A stretch of DNA of 64,000 nucleotides, taken from contig NZ_MIHA01000011.1 of NCBI RefSeq assembly GCF_001722335.1, forward strand, positions 109,592 to 173,591, written 5' to 3'. The DNA comes from Mycolicibacterium flavescens (GTDB lineage: Bacteria; Actinomycetota; Actinomycetes; Mycobacteriales; Mycobacteriaceae). Shown here one piece after another: positions 8,706 through 18,772 of the stretch; positions within the stretch are counted from its first letter, which is position 1; every line of letters starts with the position of its first letter. The notes under the pieces were generated by a model. The model worked only from the letters and a program-made list of their open reading frames with translations. It was not told the origin of the DNA and made no database searches. The translations under genes and the position numbers were made by a program.

Positions 8706-11700
8706 TCAGCGTAACCGCAGGCCGCGAGGGGTCCGCGCGAAACCAGCCCCCAGCAGTGCGTCGTGCACCGCGGCGCGTTCGCCTTCGGCGCCGGGCTCGA
8801 GCACCGAGACCCCGTTGACCTTCTCCACCAGCAGCGCGCCGACCCGGCCACCGCTGACCAGTTCGGCCAGCGCCGCCGCGGCCGCCATGTGGGCGTCGAG
8901 ATCCTGGCCGAAGCTCAGCAGCGACCGCCCGCCGCGTTCGAGGAACCACACCAGCTCGCCGTCGACCAGCGAGACAAGCGCACCCGCCTTGCGGCCGGGA
9001 CGGTGTGTGACGTCGTCATTTCCGTTCTTGCGCGACGGCCACGGCAGCGCGGCGCCGTACGGGTTGGCCGGATCGGCGGCCGCGAGCACCACGGTGTCGT
9101 AGTTGCGGCGGTCGGCGTCGACCTCGTCGGAGAAGGTCCGCAACCGGTCCACCGTCGAGGCCACCGCGAACTGCGCGCCGCCCAGCGACTCGACGAAGTA
9201 GCCGCGCTGGCAGCGGCCCACGTCCTCGAACGCCGTCAGCACCTTGTAGAGCATCGCGAAACCCCCGGGCACCCCCTCGGCGCCGGCCGCCCCCTTGGTC
9301 AACACGCCGTGGCGGTTGAGTAGTAGCTCGGCCTGAAAGTGCGCGCGCACAGTCGATTCCGGCTCGGGCGTCGGCAATGCCGACCAGCGCCCGGCCACCG
9401 TCGGATCGGCGTTCCTCGTCTGCGGGTGCGCGACGCTGTAGCGGCTCAACCGCGGCGCACGCTGCCTCTGCCGGTGCGCGGGCGCGCCGCGTCTGCCGGC
9501 GCCGCGGCTTCCGAGCAGCATCGCCCGCACGGGTGCGAACGTGTCACCGGTCACCCAGCCGCCCCAGATCAGCTCCCACAACGCCTGTTTGAGTTGGTCG
9601 TTGGGGTTCTCGGCGAGTTGACGGAAGAAGTAGGCGCCGCCGCCGCTGAGCGTCTCCAGAAGGGTGCGGTGGGTGTCGGTGAGGTCCATCTGCGTCGGGG
9701 CGCCCAACGTCAGCGGCGCCGATTCGGCGGCGTGAAAGGCGATCCAGCCGTCGCCGCCGCCGATCGGTCCGGCGCCCGACCACATCACCTCCCCGGAGGC
9801 GAGCAGTTCGTCGAGCATCGCGGGCTGGTAGTCGCGCACCCGCTGGCCGAACACCAGAGGTTCGACCGCCGACGCGGGAACCGCCACACCGGCCAACTGG
9901 TCGATCACCGTGGCCAGTCCGTCGATGCCGTGCGCCGACCCGACCTGCTGCCAGGCGGGCAGGAACCGGCCGTAGGCGGCGGTGCTCACCGGTTCGACCT
10001 GCGCGCGCAGCGCGGCCAGCGAGCGCCGGCGCAGGATCTTGAGCACGTCGGAGTCGCACCACTGTTCGTTGGCGCCCGCTTCCGCGGCGGCCGGGATGTC
10101 GGTGAACTCGCCGCGGATCAGCTTGCCGTCCACGGCCATCCGGCCCAGCACGTCGCCGGTCACGCGCAGGCCGAGGCCGAAGCGCGTCGCCGCGTCGTGG
10201 GTGCTGAACGGTCCGCGGGTGCGCGCGTAGCGGCCCAGCAGTTCGCCGAGCGGATCGTCGACCGATTCGGTGAACGCCGTGGGCACCCCGACCGGGACCG
10301 CGACGCCGACGCCGTCGCGCAGCAGCCCGATGTCCTCAATGGCCACCCACCAGGTGCGGTTCGCGTACGACACGGTCAGCGCGCGCTTGGCGGCCCGCAA
10401 TCCGTCGAGCCAACCCGCAACCTCCGGCGTCGTCGCGCGTTCGGCGATCTCGTCCTCGGTCAACGGGCCGAGCAACCTCAGCAGGTCGGCCACCCCCTCG
10501 GCGTCGCGGGCCCGCCGGTCCTCCGCGAGGTGCTGAAGCTGGTTCGTCGTTGTCGAAATCACCTGCGGGTCGAGCAGTTCGCGTAGTTCGACGCGGCCCA
10601 GCAGCTCGGCCAGCAGCACGCTGTCCAGCGACAGCGCCGCCGCCCGGCGCTCCGCCAGCGGGCTGTCGCCCTCGTACATGAACGCACCCACGTAGCCGAA
10701 CAGCAGCGACGCCGCGAACGGCGACGGGGTGGACGTCTCGACCTCGACGATGCGCAGCCGGCGCTGCGCGACACGGTGCATCAACTCGGTCAGCGCAGGC
10801 ACGTCGTAGACGTCCTGCAGGCACTCCCGCACCGCCTCCAGCACGATCGGGAAGTCGGGATACTTGCGGGCCACGTCGAGCAGCTGCGCCGCGCGCTGGC
10901 GCTGGTGCCACAGCGGCGAGCGTTTCCCGGGGTGCCGGCGTGGCAACAGCAGTGCGCGCGCGGCACATTCGCGGAACCGCGACGCGAACAGCGCCGAACC
11001 ACCGACTTCCGCGGTGACGACGGGTTCGATCTCGTCGGCGTCGAACACGAACAGGTCCGCGCCGGGGGCAGTGTCTTCGGTGTCGGGCAGCCGCACGATG
11101 ATCCCGTCGTCGGACGCCGTCGGTTTCTCCTCGATGCCGTAGCGTTCCCGCAGGCGTCGCGACACCGCCAGCGCCAGCGGCCCGTGCACCCGTAACCCGT
11201 AGGGGGAGTGCAGGATCACGCGCCAGTCGCCGAGTTCGTCGCGGAACCGTTCGACGACGAACGTGGTGTCCGACGGGACCACCCCGGTGGCCTGGCGCTG
11301 GTCGTCGATCAGCTGCCACAGGTTGTCGGTGGCGAACTGGTCGAAACCCATGGTCTGGCAACGCGCGTCGAACTCGTCCTTTCCGAGGCCGGCGAGCTCA
11401 CCGGTGAACGCGCCGACCGCCGCGCCGAGTTCGGCCGGGCGGCCGACGCCGTCGCCGCGCCAGAACGGCAGACGCGCCGGCTGGCCCGGCGCCGGGATCA
11501 CCAGCACCCGGTCGTGGGTGATCTCGGTGATCCGCCAGCTCGTCGCGCCCAGCGAGATCACGTCCCCCGGGCGCGACTCGTAGACCATCTCCTCGTCGAG
11601 TTCGCCGACCCGCGAGGGCTTTTCGGACTCGGTGGCTAGATACACGGTGAACAGGCCGCGGTCCGGGATGGCGCCGCCGCTGGTGACCGCCAGCCGCTGC

Positions 11701-13244
11701 GCACCGGGCCGCGCGGTCAAGGTGCCGGCGTCGCGGTCATACACCAGGCGGGGCCGCAGCTCGGCGAACTCCGTTGACGGGTACTTGCCCGACAGCAGGT
11801 CCAGCGTCGCCTCGAACGCGCTGCGCGGCAGCGTCGCGAACGGGGCGGCGCGGCGCACCGCGTCGAACCAGCGGTCGGCGTCCAGGGGTTCCAGCGCACA
11901 CGCCGCAACCGTGTGCTGAGCCAGCACGTCGAGCGGATTGGTCGGCACCCGAAGGGTTTCGATCTCACCCGCGAGCATGCGGGTGACGGTGACCGCGCAA
12001 CCGATCAGGTCAGTGCGGTGCTTGGGGAACAGCACGCCCTGGGAGATCTCGCCGACCTGGTGGCCGGCCCGACCGATGCGCTGCAGCCCGCTGGCCACCG
12101 ACGGCGGCGCCTCCACCTGGATGACCAGATCGACTGCGCCCATGTCGATGCCCAGCTCCAGGCTCGACGTTGCGACGACCGCCTTGAGCCGGCCGCTCTT
12201 GAGGTCGTCCTCGACGATCGCGCGCTGCTCCTTGCTGACCGAACCATGGTGCGCGCGGGCCAGCAGCGTCGGCGCGCCCGAGGCCTGTCCGCTGCCCATG
12301 ATGTGGGCGGGCGAGCCGCCCGCGACGCCGGTGTTGGGTCCGGTTTCCACGTCGACCCCAGTGCGTTCGGCGTGAATCTCGTTGAGCCGCGACGTGAGTC
12401 GCTCGGCGAGGCGCCGCGAGTTGGCGAACACGATCGACGAGTTGTGCGCCTCGATCAGATCGACGATGCGTTCCTCGACATCGGGCCAGATCGTGTTGTT
12501 CTCCAGGTTTGCCATATCGGGCACCGGGACCTGCACCGACAGGTCGAACGTCTTGGCGGCGGGCGGGGCGACGATGGTGGTGGGCGCCTGACCGGACAGG
12601 AAGCGGGCCACCTCCTCGGGCGGGCGCACGGTCGCCGACAGCCCGATACGCTGCGCCGGCGTTTCGAGCAGCTGGTCGAGCCGTTCCAGCGACAGGGCGA
12701 GGTGCGCGCCGCGCTTGGTGCCTGCGACCGCGTGCACCTCGTCGACGATCACGGTCTGCACGCCGGCCAGCGTTTCGCGGGCCGCGGAGGTCAACATCAG
12801 AAACAGCGACTCGGGTGTGGTGATCAGGATGTCGGGTGGCCGCGTGATCAGCTCCCGGCGCTGGGCCGGGGTGGTGTCGCCCGAACGCACGCCGACCCGG
12901 ATGGCGGGCGCGGGGACGCCGTGGCGGTCGGCGACCCGGGCGATGCCGGTCAGCGGGGTGCGTAGGTTGCGTTCGACGTCGACGGCCAGTGCCTTCAGCG
13001 GCGAGACGTAGAGCACCCTGGTGGCCGGCAGTTCGGGGTTCGGCTCGGCTGCGGCCAACCGGTCGAGCGCCCACAGGAACGCCGCCAGCGTCTTACCGGA
13101 GCCGGTGGGCGCGATGACCAGGGTGTTGTCGCCGTCGGCGATGGCCGCCCAGGCGCGGGCCTGGGCGGGTGTGGGTTCGGCGAAGGTGCCGGTGAACCAC
13201 TCCCGGGTCAGATCGCTGAACCGGGCGAGGGGAGAGCCGCTCAT
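8706..13244 (-). CDS. lhr: Large ATP-dependent DNA helicase Lhr
   Basis: 1512 residues, the usual size of full-length actinobacterial Lhr. The N-terminal superfamily 2 helicase core has Walker A APTGSGKT (45-52), motif II DEVH (168-171), LSAT, and QRIGRAGH (motif VI) near 390. The C-terminal half is the long Lhr-specific region, with the AlkZ-like winged-helix repeats expected for the family. Lhr is a 3'-5' ssDNA translocase and RNA:DNA helicase of the mycobacterial DNA-damage response. The ATG at 13244 (MSGSPLARFS) gives the normal N-terminus. It is the first gene of a lhr-nei unit. Confidence 0.94.
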   Translation of the reverse strand: MSGSPLARFSDLTREWFTGTFAEPTPAQARAWAAIADGDNTLVIAPTGSGKTLAAFLWALDRLAAAEPNPELPATRVLYVSPLKALAVDVERNLRTPLTGIARVADRHGVPAPAIRVGVRSGDTTPAQRRELITRPPDILITTPESLFLMLTSAARETLAGVQTVIVDEVHAVAGTKRGAHLALSLERLDQLLETPAQRIGLSATVRPPEEVARFLSGQAPTTIVAPPAAKTFDLSVQVPVPDMANLENNTIWPDVEERIVDLIEAHNSSIVFANSRRLAERLTSRLNEIHAERTGVDVETGPNTGVAGGSPAHIMGSGQASGAPTLLARAHHGSVSKEQRAIVEDDLKSGRLKAVVATSSLELGIDMGAVDLVIQVEAPPSVASGLQRIGRAGHQVGEISQGVLFPKHRTDLIGCAVTVTRMLAGEIETLRVPTNPLDVLAQHTVAACALEPLDADRWFDAVRRAAPFATLPRSAFEATLDLLSGKYPSTEFAELRPRLVYDRDAGTLTARPGAQRLAVTSGGAIPDRGLFTVYLATESEKPSRVGELDEEMVYESRPGDVISLGATSWRITEITHDRVLVIPAPGQPARLPFWRGDGVGRPAELGAAVGAFTGELAGLGKDEFDARCQTMGFDQFATDNLWQLIDDQRQATGVVPSDTTFVVERFRDELGDWRVILHSPYGLRVHGPLALAVSRRLRERYGIEEKPTASDDGIIVRLPDTEDTAPGADLFVFDADEIEPVVTAEVGGSALFASRFRECAARALLLPRRHPGKRSPLWHQRQRAAQLLDVARKYPDFPIVLEAVRECLQDVYDVPALTELMHRVAQRRLRIVEVETSTPSPFAASLLFGYVGAFMYEGDSPLAERRAAALSLDSVLLAELLGRVELRELLDPQVISTTTNQLQHLAEDRRARDAEGVADLLRLLGPLTEDEIAERATTPEVAGWLDGLRAAKRALTVSYANRTWWVAIEDIGLLRDGVGVAVPVGVPTAFTESVDDPLGELLGRYARTRGPFSTHDAATRFGLGLRVTGDVLGRMAVDGKLIRGEFTDIPAAAEAGANEQWCDSDVLKILRRRSLAALRAQVEPVSTAAYGRFLPAWQQVGSAHGIDGLATVIDQLAGVAVPASAVEPLVFGQRVRDYQPAMLDELLASGEVMWSGAGPIGGGDGWIAFHAAESAPLTLGAPTQMDLTDTHRTLLETLSGGGAYFFRQLAENPNDQLKQALWELIWGGWVTGDTFAPVRAMLLGSRGAGRRGAPAHRQRQRAPRLSRYSVAHPQTRNADPTVAGRWSALPTPEPESTVRAHFQAELLLNRHGVLTKGAAGAEGVPGGFAMLYKVLTAFEDVGRCQRGYFVESLGGAQFAVASTVDRLRTFSDEVDADRRNYDTVVLAAADPANPYGAALPWPSRKNGNDDVTHRPGRKAGALVSLVDGELVWFLERGGRSLLSFGQDLDAHMAAAAALAELVSGGRVGALLVEKVNGVSVLEPGAEGERAAVHDALLGAGFARTPRGLRLR

Positions 13245-13295
13245 CGTCTTCCATGGTGCACCCCGGTACCGACAACTTTTCTGCGGCTTGGGGGC

Positions 13296-13322
13296 GCTAC
13301 CCGTCGCTGAGCGACTGGTAGC
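13296..13322 (-). terminator. Hairpin downstream of the TetR gene
   Basis: GCTACC ... GGTAGC arms, with an inner TCGC/GCGA pairing around a TGA loop, begin 17 bp past the TetR stop codon. There is no T-tract, so this is a hairpin-only terminator candidate. Confidence 0.35.
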
Positions 13323-13338
13323 GCACCGAAATCACAGG

Positions 13339-14019
13339 TCAGCGGCGCGAGGGGGCGACGGCGTCGCGCAGCGCGGCGGGGATGCCGGGCACCCGGCCGA
13401 CCGCATCGAGCAGCGCGTGAGCGCACGAACCGGCGAGCTGGTCGGCGTCGATCGACGGGTCCAGCAGCCGCTGGCGGCACATCTCGAACGTGTACGCCAG
13501 CCACGCGTACACCGTGATGCGCAGATCGCGTTCGACCTTCGAGTCCAGCTCGTCGCCGACCGCGGCGTTGATCCGCCCGAGGATCCGCTGGGCCTGGCGG
13601 TCGTTGTCGGTGTCCTCGATGCCGCGCAGCACCGGGTCCGAGCGGCCCATCCCGACGTACGCCGCCCACGCGCCGTGCGGGAACTCCTCGTCGTAGCGCA
13701 GATAGGCCAGCACGCCGGTGCGCAGCTGGTCGAACAGGCTCTGCCCCGGATCGGGCGGGGTGTTGGTGGCCTCGAACAGCCGCTCGCCCTCGGCCCGTAC
13801 GACGGCGGCGAAGAACGCCCGCTTGTCGGGGAAGTAGTGGTACATCAGTGCCCGCGACACCCCGGCGCGTTCGGCGATCTCGTCGATGCGGACCTCGTCG
13901 TAGGGCCGCTGCCCGAACACCTCCGCCCCCAGCGCCAGCAGTTCGTTGCGGCGATCGTCGGGGGACAGGCGCCGGCGACCCGACGAGTCGCCTGCGCGAC
14001 GGGCGTCGGGCTTGGACAT
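13339..14019 (-). CDS. TetR-family transcriptional regulator (Rv3295-like)
   Basis: 226 residues from ATG 14019 (MSKPDARRAG). An N-terminal helix-turn-helix occupies about residues 20-70, with the TetR signature in AEVFGQRPYDEVRIDEIAE and VSRALMYHYFPDKRAFF. The rest is an all-helical ligand-binding domain with no recognised ligand. It lies between lhr and a lipoprotein gene, as Rv3295 lies next to lhr in M. tuberculosis. An upstream in-frame TTG would add 11 residues, but the ATG gives a standard N-terminus. Target genes cannot be inferred; the adjacent lipoprotein gene (44 bp upstream, same strand) may share its transcript. Confidence 0.85.
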   Translation of the reverse strand: MSKPDARRAGDSSGRRRLSPDDRRNELLALGAEVFGQRPYDEVRIDEIAERAGVSRALMYHYFPDKRAFFAAVVRAEGERLFEATNTPPDPGQSLFDQLRTGVLAYLRYDEEFPHGAWAAYVGMGRSDPVLRGIEDTDNDRQAQRILGRINAAVGDELDSKVERDLRITVYAWLAYTFEMCRQRLLDPSIDADQLAGSCAHALLDAVGRVPGIPAALRDAVAPSRR

Positions 14020-14062
14020 GGTCCTCACACTATTACCCGACCCCTGTCGCACCGGTGACGCG

Positions 14063-14968
14063 TCAGATTCGCCCGCCGGGGAACATCGTCTTGACCACCT
14101 GGGTGATGGTTTCGCGTGCGGCGGCCTCGCCGACCGGTTGCAGTGAGCTGATCGCCATCACGTAGCGGCGGTCCGGCCCGATCACCCCGGTCGACACGTG
14201 CAATTGGTTGCCGCCGTTCCAGCAGCAGAACCAGCCCTGCTTGACCGCGACCGGTTCGGCGTAGAGCCCGTCGGGGATCCCGAACCGCTGCGGATATCCG
14301 TCGTTTCCCGTCGGGGTGGACCGCGCGAGGTTGTTGATGATGATGTTCGCCTGTTCGGGCGGCAGCCCGCCGGAGCCGCTGAGAAGTTTGTCGTAGTAGC
14401 GGACCAGATCGCCGGCCGTGCTCAGCGTGACGTCCCATTTCTGGTTGCGTGGCGCCGTCGTACCGGTCAACCCGTAGCGCGCCACGATCCGCGCGATGAC
14501 GGCGTTGCCGCCGCTGCGGTCCCAAAACGTCTGCGCTGCACTGTCGTCGGAGGAGCGCAGCATCGCGTCGAGTGCCGCGCGGTCCTCGGGCGAGAGTGTG
14601 GTCTTGCCCTCGGACTCCTGCAGCAGCAGGTCGTCGGCGATGAACAGCTTGACCACCGAGGCGATGGGGAACGGGGTGTCGGCGCCGTCCGCGATGGTCT
14701 GGCCGTTGTTGCGGTCGAGCACGACGGTCTCGACGGCGGCGCCGGCGTCGGCGGCCTCGGCGATGGCCTGCCGCAGCCGCCCGTCCGCCCCCGCCAGCCC
14801 GGCCTGCGGTTCGGGCGGGGCCTGCGGGGCGGGGGCCGTCGCCTGCACGGTGTCGACGGCGGGGGGCGGCGCGCCCCAGACCTGCGCCTCGCATCCGGTG
14901 AGCAACAGAGCGACGGAGGCGATCGTCAGCGCGCTCGTCATCGTCCGTTTCGTCAGCCGACGACGCAT
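14063..14968 (-). CDS. Lipoprotein with beta-lactamase/penicillin-binding-protein-like fold (LppW-like)
   Basis: 301 residues from ATG 14968, chosen because GGAGGA lies 7 nt upstream. The basic N-terminus and hydrophobic segment end in the lipobox LLLTGC (Cys about residue 26), so the mature protein should be a lipid-anchored envelope protein. A Pro/Ala-rich linker follows. The globular part has PFPIASVVKL, an SxxK-like motif; SSDDSAA is in the usual SxN region; and KQGW stands where beta-lactamases have KTG. This matches the class-A serine beta-lactamase-like fold of mycobacterial lipoproteins such as LppW. Because the KTG and SDN motifs are altered, hydrolytic activity is doubtful. Confidence 0.7.
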   Translation of the reverse strand: MRRRLTKRTMTSALTIASVALLLTGCEAQVWGAPPPAVDTVQATAPAPQAPPEPQAGLAGADGRLRQAIAEAADAGAAVETVVLDRNNGQTIADGADTPFPIASVVKLFIADDLLLQESEGKTTLSPEDRAALDAMLRSSDDSAAQTFWDRSGGNAVIARIVARYGLTGTTAPRNQKWDVTLSTAGDLVRYYDKLLSGSGGLPPEQANIIINNLARSTPTGNDGYPQRFGIPDGLYAEPVAVKQGWFCCWNGGNQLHVSTGVIGPDRRYVMAISSLQPVGEAAARETITQVVKTMFPGGRI

Positions 14969-15025
14969 GAAATCTCCTCCGAGCAAAGAACCGTGGTCCG
15001 AGTCTGTACCCCGCCGACGGGCAGC

Positions 15026-16045
15026 CTAATCGCCTGCCGTGGTGGACGTGCCGGTCGTCGACGCCCGGACCACCAGCTCCGGTTGGTACACGATGTGCTG
15101 CGGCTCCTCGTTGTTCGCGGCGGCCTCGAGCAGCTCGACGGCGGCGGTGCCGATCTGGGTGCTCGGCTGGCGGATCGAGGTCAGCGGCACCACCGCCGAG
15201 CGCGCGAAATCGATGTCGTCGTAGCCGATCAGCGCGATGTCGTCGGGCACGCGCACGTCGCCGCTGAGCACCAGCGCCTGCAGGACCCCGATCGCGAGCA
15301 GGTCGTTGGCGCAGAACACCGCGTCCGGCCGGTCTCTGGGTCGGCGCGCCCGCAGCCGGTCTCCGGCGTCGCGGCCGGCGAGCACGCTGAGTTCCGGGGT
15401 GTCGAGCACCTCGAGGCTGACCCCTTCATGTCTGGCCACGGCTCTCTGCGCGCCGCGCAGCCGGTCGCTGACCTGGCGAAGGCTGCGCGGACCGCCGACG
15501 AACGCGAGCCGGCGGCGGCCGATCGCGCAGAGGTGCTCGGCGGCGAGCCGCCCACCCGCGACGTCGTCGACGGCGACCGACGAGAACGGGGTGCTGCTGG
15601 CATCGCGGTCGACCAGCACGACGGGGGTGCCGCGGGACTGCAGCGTGCGCAACCGGGTCAGGTCGTCGCCGACCGGCGAGACCAGCAGGCCGTACACCCG
15701 CTGCTCGTCGAAGGCGTCGATGTAGGACCGTTCCCGGGCGGTGTCGTCGTCGGAGGTCCCGAACAGCACGGTCAGATTCGATTGCGCGGCACGGCGTTCC
15801 GCGCCGCGGGCCACGTCGGTGAAGAACGGGTTGCCGATGTCGAGGACGATCAGCGCCACACACCGGGACCGCTGCGCCTTGAGCTGACGGGCCGCGTCGT
15901 TGCGGACGAATCCCAGCTTGTCGATCGCGGCCTGCACGCGTTCGACGGTCGCCGGGGCGACCTTGTGCGGGGCGTTGAGCACGTTCGACACCGTGCCGAC
16001 GGACACCGACGCGGCGGCCGCCACATCACGGATCCCCGCTGCCAT
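15026..16045 (-). CDS. LacI-family repressor of the rhamnose operon
   Basis: 339 residues. The N-terminal LacI helix-turn-helix (about 3-50) reads IRDVAAAASVSVGTVSNVLN, and the hinge helix has VRNDAARQLKAQRS. A periplasmic-binding-protein-like effector domain fills the rest. It is the last gene of the rhamnose operon, 25 bp after lldD, so it is probably co-transcribed with its targets. A perfect LacI-type palindrome (TTGAAACGTTTCAA) at the operon promoter is the likely binding site. The inducer would be L-rhamnose or a catabolic intermediate. Target and ligand are inferred from position. Confidence 0.85.
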   Translation of the reverse strand: MAAGIRDVAAAASVSVGTVSNVLNAPHKVAPATVERVQAAIDKLGFVRNDAARQLKAQRSRCVALIVLDIGNPFFTDVARGAERRAAQSNLTVLFGTSDDDTARERSYIDAFDEQRVYGLLVSPVGDDLTRLRTLQSRGTPVVLVDRDASSTPFSSVAVDDVAGGRLAAEHLCAIGRRRLAFVGGPRSLRQVSDRLRGAQRAVARHEGVSLEVLDTPELSVLAGRDAGDRLRARRPRDRPDAVFCANDLLAIGVLQALVLSGDVRVPDDIALIGYDDIDFARSAVVPLTSIRQPSTQIGTAAVELLEAAANNEEPQHIVYQPELVVRASTTGTSTTAGD

Positions 16046-16070
16046 CGGCCCTGCTCCTGCTCCTCGACTG

Positions 16071-17324
16071 CTACGTCACCCGTTGGTTTACCAGCTGCGA
16101 CCGCGGTGCGAGCCGGATCAGCTGTGTGACATGCGACGGGGACAGCTCTTCGAGGCACGTGACACCGAGCAGGCGCATGGTCCGGGCGACCTGCTCGGAC
16201 AGGATCGCGACGGCCCGGTCGACGCCGGCCTCACCACCGGCCATCAGCCCGTACAGGTAGGCGCGGCCGATCAGCGTGAAGCGCGCGCCGAGCGCGATGG
16301 AGGCGACGATGTCGGCGCCGGACATGATCCCGGTGTCCAGGATGACCTCGGTGTCGTCGCCGAGTTCCGCGGCGACCTCGGGCAGCAGGTGGAACGGCAC
16401 CGGCGCGCGGTCGAGTTGGCGCCCCCCGTGGTTGGACAGCACGATGCCGTCGACCCCGGCGCCGACGGCGCGGCGGGCGTCGGCCAGCGTCTGGATGCCC
16501 TTGACCACGACCTTGCCCGGCCACTGCGCGGTGATCCAGCGCAGGTCGGAGAACGTGACGGTCGGGTCGAACATGGTGTCCAGCAGTTCGGCGACGGTAC
16601 CGGACCAGCGGTCCAGCGACGCGAACGCAAGCGGCTCGGTGGTCAGGAAGTCGAACCACCAGTGCGGCCGGGGCAGCGCGTCGAGGATCGTGCGCAGCGT
16701 CAGCGCCGGCGGGATCGACATGCCGTTGCGCTTGTCGCGCAGGCGCGCACCGGCCACCGGGACGTCGACGGTGACCAGCAGCGTGTCGAAACCCGCCGCG
16801 GCCGCACGCTCGACCAGCGCCATGGAGCGGTCGCGGTCCTTCCACATGTAGAGCTGAAACCAGTTGCGGCCGTGCGGATTCGCCGCTGCGACGTCTTCGA
16901 TTGAGGCGGTGCCCATGGTGGACAGGGAGAACGGGATGCCTGCCCGGCCCGCCGCGCGCGCACCGGCGACCTCGCCTTCGGTCTGCATCATCCGGGTGAA
17001 CCCGGTCGGCGCGATGCCGAACGGCTGGGCCACCGGGGCGCCGAGCACGTCCCACCCGGTGGTCACCGCGGACACGTCGCGCAGGATCGCGGGCCGGAAC
17101 TCGATGTCGGAGAACGCCTGCCGGGCGCGCGCGATGGACAGTTCGGCCTCCGCCGAACCGTCGGTGTAGTCGAAGGCCGCCTTCGGGGTGCGGCGTTTGG
17201 CGATGCGCCGCAGGTCCTCGATGGTCAGCGCCTTCTCCAACCGGCGGGTCTTGGCGTTGAACTGCGGCTTCTTGAACTGCATCAGCGGTGCGAGGTCGGC
17301 GACCTTCGGCATCTGACGTTTCAT
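16071..17324 (-). CDS. lldD: FMN-dependent L-lactate dehydrogenase / alpha-hydroxy-acid oxidase
   Basis: 417 residues. It belongs to the FMN-dependent alpha-hydroxy-acid dehydrogenase family (LldD2, Rv1872c type). Residues PIGIAPTG-like (FGIAPTGF), [10 protein letters not shown] and SNHGGRQLD are visible; the His in the last motif is the catalytic base, and the following Arg/Asp complete the site. The ATGA overlap with rhaB puts it in the rhamnose operon. In that setting it would oxidise the L-lactate produced by the dehydrogenase half of the RhaD-type protein, giving pyruvate. Substrate specificity within the family (lactate versus glycolate or mandelate) is inferred from context. Confidence 0.85.
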   Translation of the reverse strand: MKRQMPKVADLAPLMQFKKPQFNAKTRRLEKALTIEDLRRIAKRRTPKAAFDYTDGSAEAELSIARARQAFSDIEFRPAILRDVSAVTTGWDVLGAPVAQPFGIAPTGFTRMMQTEGEVAGARAAGRAGIPFSLSTMGTASIEDVAAANPHGRNWFQLYMWKDRDRSMALVERAAAAGFDTLLVTVDVPVAGARLRDKRNGMSIPPALTLRTILDALPRPHWWFDFLTTEPLAFASLDRWSGTVAELLDTMFDPTVTFSDLRWITAQWPGKVVVKGIQTLADARRAVGAGVDGIVLSNHGGRQLDRAPVPFHLLPEVAAELGDDTEVILDTGIMSGADIVASIALGARFTLIGRAYLYGLMAGGEAGVDRAVAILSEQVARTMRLLGVTCLEELSPSHVTQLIRLAPRSQLVNQRVT

Positions 17325-18772
17325 GATCGCGCCCTCCCTGACAGTGCTCGGGACCTGCCCGGCACGCCGCGCGGGGTGAACCGGCCGACGAGCAACCGGT
17401 CGGTGACGTGGGAGCGCAGCGCCTCGAGGTCGCCGGCCAGCAGCCCGTGGGTGCGTGCCTGGATCAGTACGTTACCCAGCGCGGTCGCCTCCACCGGCCC
17501 CGCGACCACCGGGGCGCCGACGCGGTCGGCGATGAGCTGGCACAGCAGCGCGTTCTGCGCGCCGCCGCCGACGATGTGCACGGTGCGCGCCGCGGTGCCC
17601 GACAGCAGCGACGCCGTCTCGACGCGGTCGGCGAAAGCCGCGGCCAGGCTTTCGATGATCGCCCGCACCGTCTCCGCGCGGGTCGTCGGCGGCGGCAGGC
17701 CGCGCGCGGTGTACCACGCGGCGATGCGGTCCGGCATGTCGCCCGGGCTCGCGAACACCGGGTCGTCGGTGTCGAACACCTGCGCCGGCGGGCGGCATGC
17801 GGTCGCCTGCTCCAACAGGGCGCCCAGGTCGACGCGGTCGCGGTCCCAGTGCCGGACCGATTCGCTGAGCAGCCACAGGCCCATGGTGTTGCGCAGGAAC
17901 CGGATTCGGCCGTCGGCGCCGACCTCGTTGGTGAAGTTCGCCCTCCGTGCCGCCTCGCTGAGCACGGGGTGTTCGAGTTCGACGCCGACGAGTCCCCATG
18001 TCCCGCAGGAGATGTAGACGGAGGCTTCCGGCGCCATCGGTACGGCGACGACGGCCGAGGCGGTGTCGTGCGATGCGACGGTGCTGACGTGTGGGCGGCC
18101 GGTGATCCCGCTGAGCGTCGCGAGATGCGGCAGCGGCGGGCCCAACTCGGTGCCGGGGTCGACGACCGCGGGGAACAGGTCGGTCGGGATGTCGAGCAGA
18201 GTCATCAGCTCGTCGTCCCAGTGGCCGTCGATTCCGAGCAGCCCGGTGGTCGAGGCGTTGGTGCGTTCGGTGGCTTCGCGGCCGGTGAGCCAGTAGTTCA
18301 CCAGGTCGGGGATCAGCAGCGCCCGGTCGACGTCGCCGAGCGCGTCGGTGGCCAGCTGGTACAGCGTATTGAACGGCAGATACTGCAATCCGTTGCGGGC
18401 GTAGAGTTCCGGGTGGGTGATGCGCTGGTGGACGGTGTCGGCGCCGTCCTCGCAGCGGGCGTCGCGGTAGTGGTGGGGCAGAGCTGCGAGCGCGCCGCCG
18501 CGCAGCAGGCCGTAGTCCACAGCCCAGGAGTCGACGCCGATGCCGGCCAGGTCGGGGTATCGGCGGGTCGCCTCGGCGAGACCGTCGCACACGTTGCGGA
18601 ACAGGCCGGGCAGATCCCAGTGCATCGCGGCACGCCGACCGTTCCACAGGTACACCGGATCGTTGGCGAACCGGGCGACCGGCGCGATGTCGATCGATCC
18701 CGGCGCGACGCCGGCCACCATGACCCGGCCGCTGGTCGCACCGAGGTCGACCGCGGCGAGGTGCGCGCTCAT
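17321..18772 (-). CDS. rhaB: L-rhamnulokinase
   Basis: 483 residues from ATG 18772, which overlaps the stop of the preceding gene as ATGA. It is a FGGY-family sugar kinase: an ATP-phosphate motif near the N-terminus ([14 protein letters not shown]), the RhaB-type [14 protein letters not shown] segment ([14 protein letters not shown]), [19 protein letters not shown], and a C-terminal nucleotide-binding [16 protein letters not shown]. It phosphorylates L-rhamnulose to L-rhamnulose-1-phosphate. Length is close to the usual 480-490. It lies between the aldolase/dehydrogenase gene and lldD in the operon. Confidence 0.92.
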   Translation of the reverse strand: MSAHLAAVDLGATSGRVMVAGVAPGSIDIAPVARFANDPVYLWNGRRAAMHWDLPGLFRNVCDGLAEATRRYPDLAGIGVDSWAVDYGLLRGGALAALPHHYRDARCEDGADTVHQRITHPELYARNGLQYLPFNTLYQLATDALGDVDRALLIPDLVNYWLTGREATERTNASTTGLLGIDGHWDDELMTLLDIPTDLFPAVVDPGTELGPPLPHLATLSGITGRPHVSTVASHDTASAVVAVPMAPEASVYISCGTWGLVGVELEHPVLSEAARRANFTNEVGADGRIRFLRNTMGLWLLSESVRHWDRDRVDLGALLEQATACRPPAQVFDTDDPVFASPGDMPDRIAAWYTARGLPPPTTRAETVRAIIESLAAAFADRVETASLLSGTAARTVHIVGGGAQNALLCQLIADRVGAPVVAGPVEATALGNVLIQARTHGLLAGDLEALRSHVTDRLLVGRFTPRGVPGRSRALSGRARS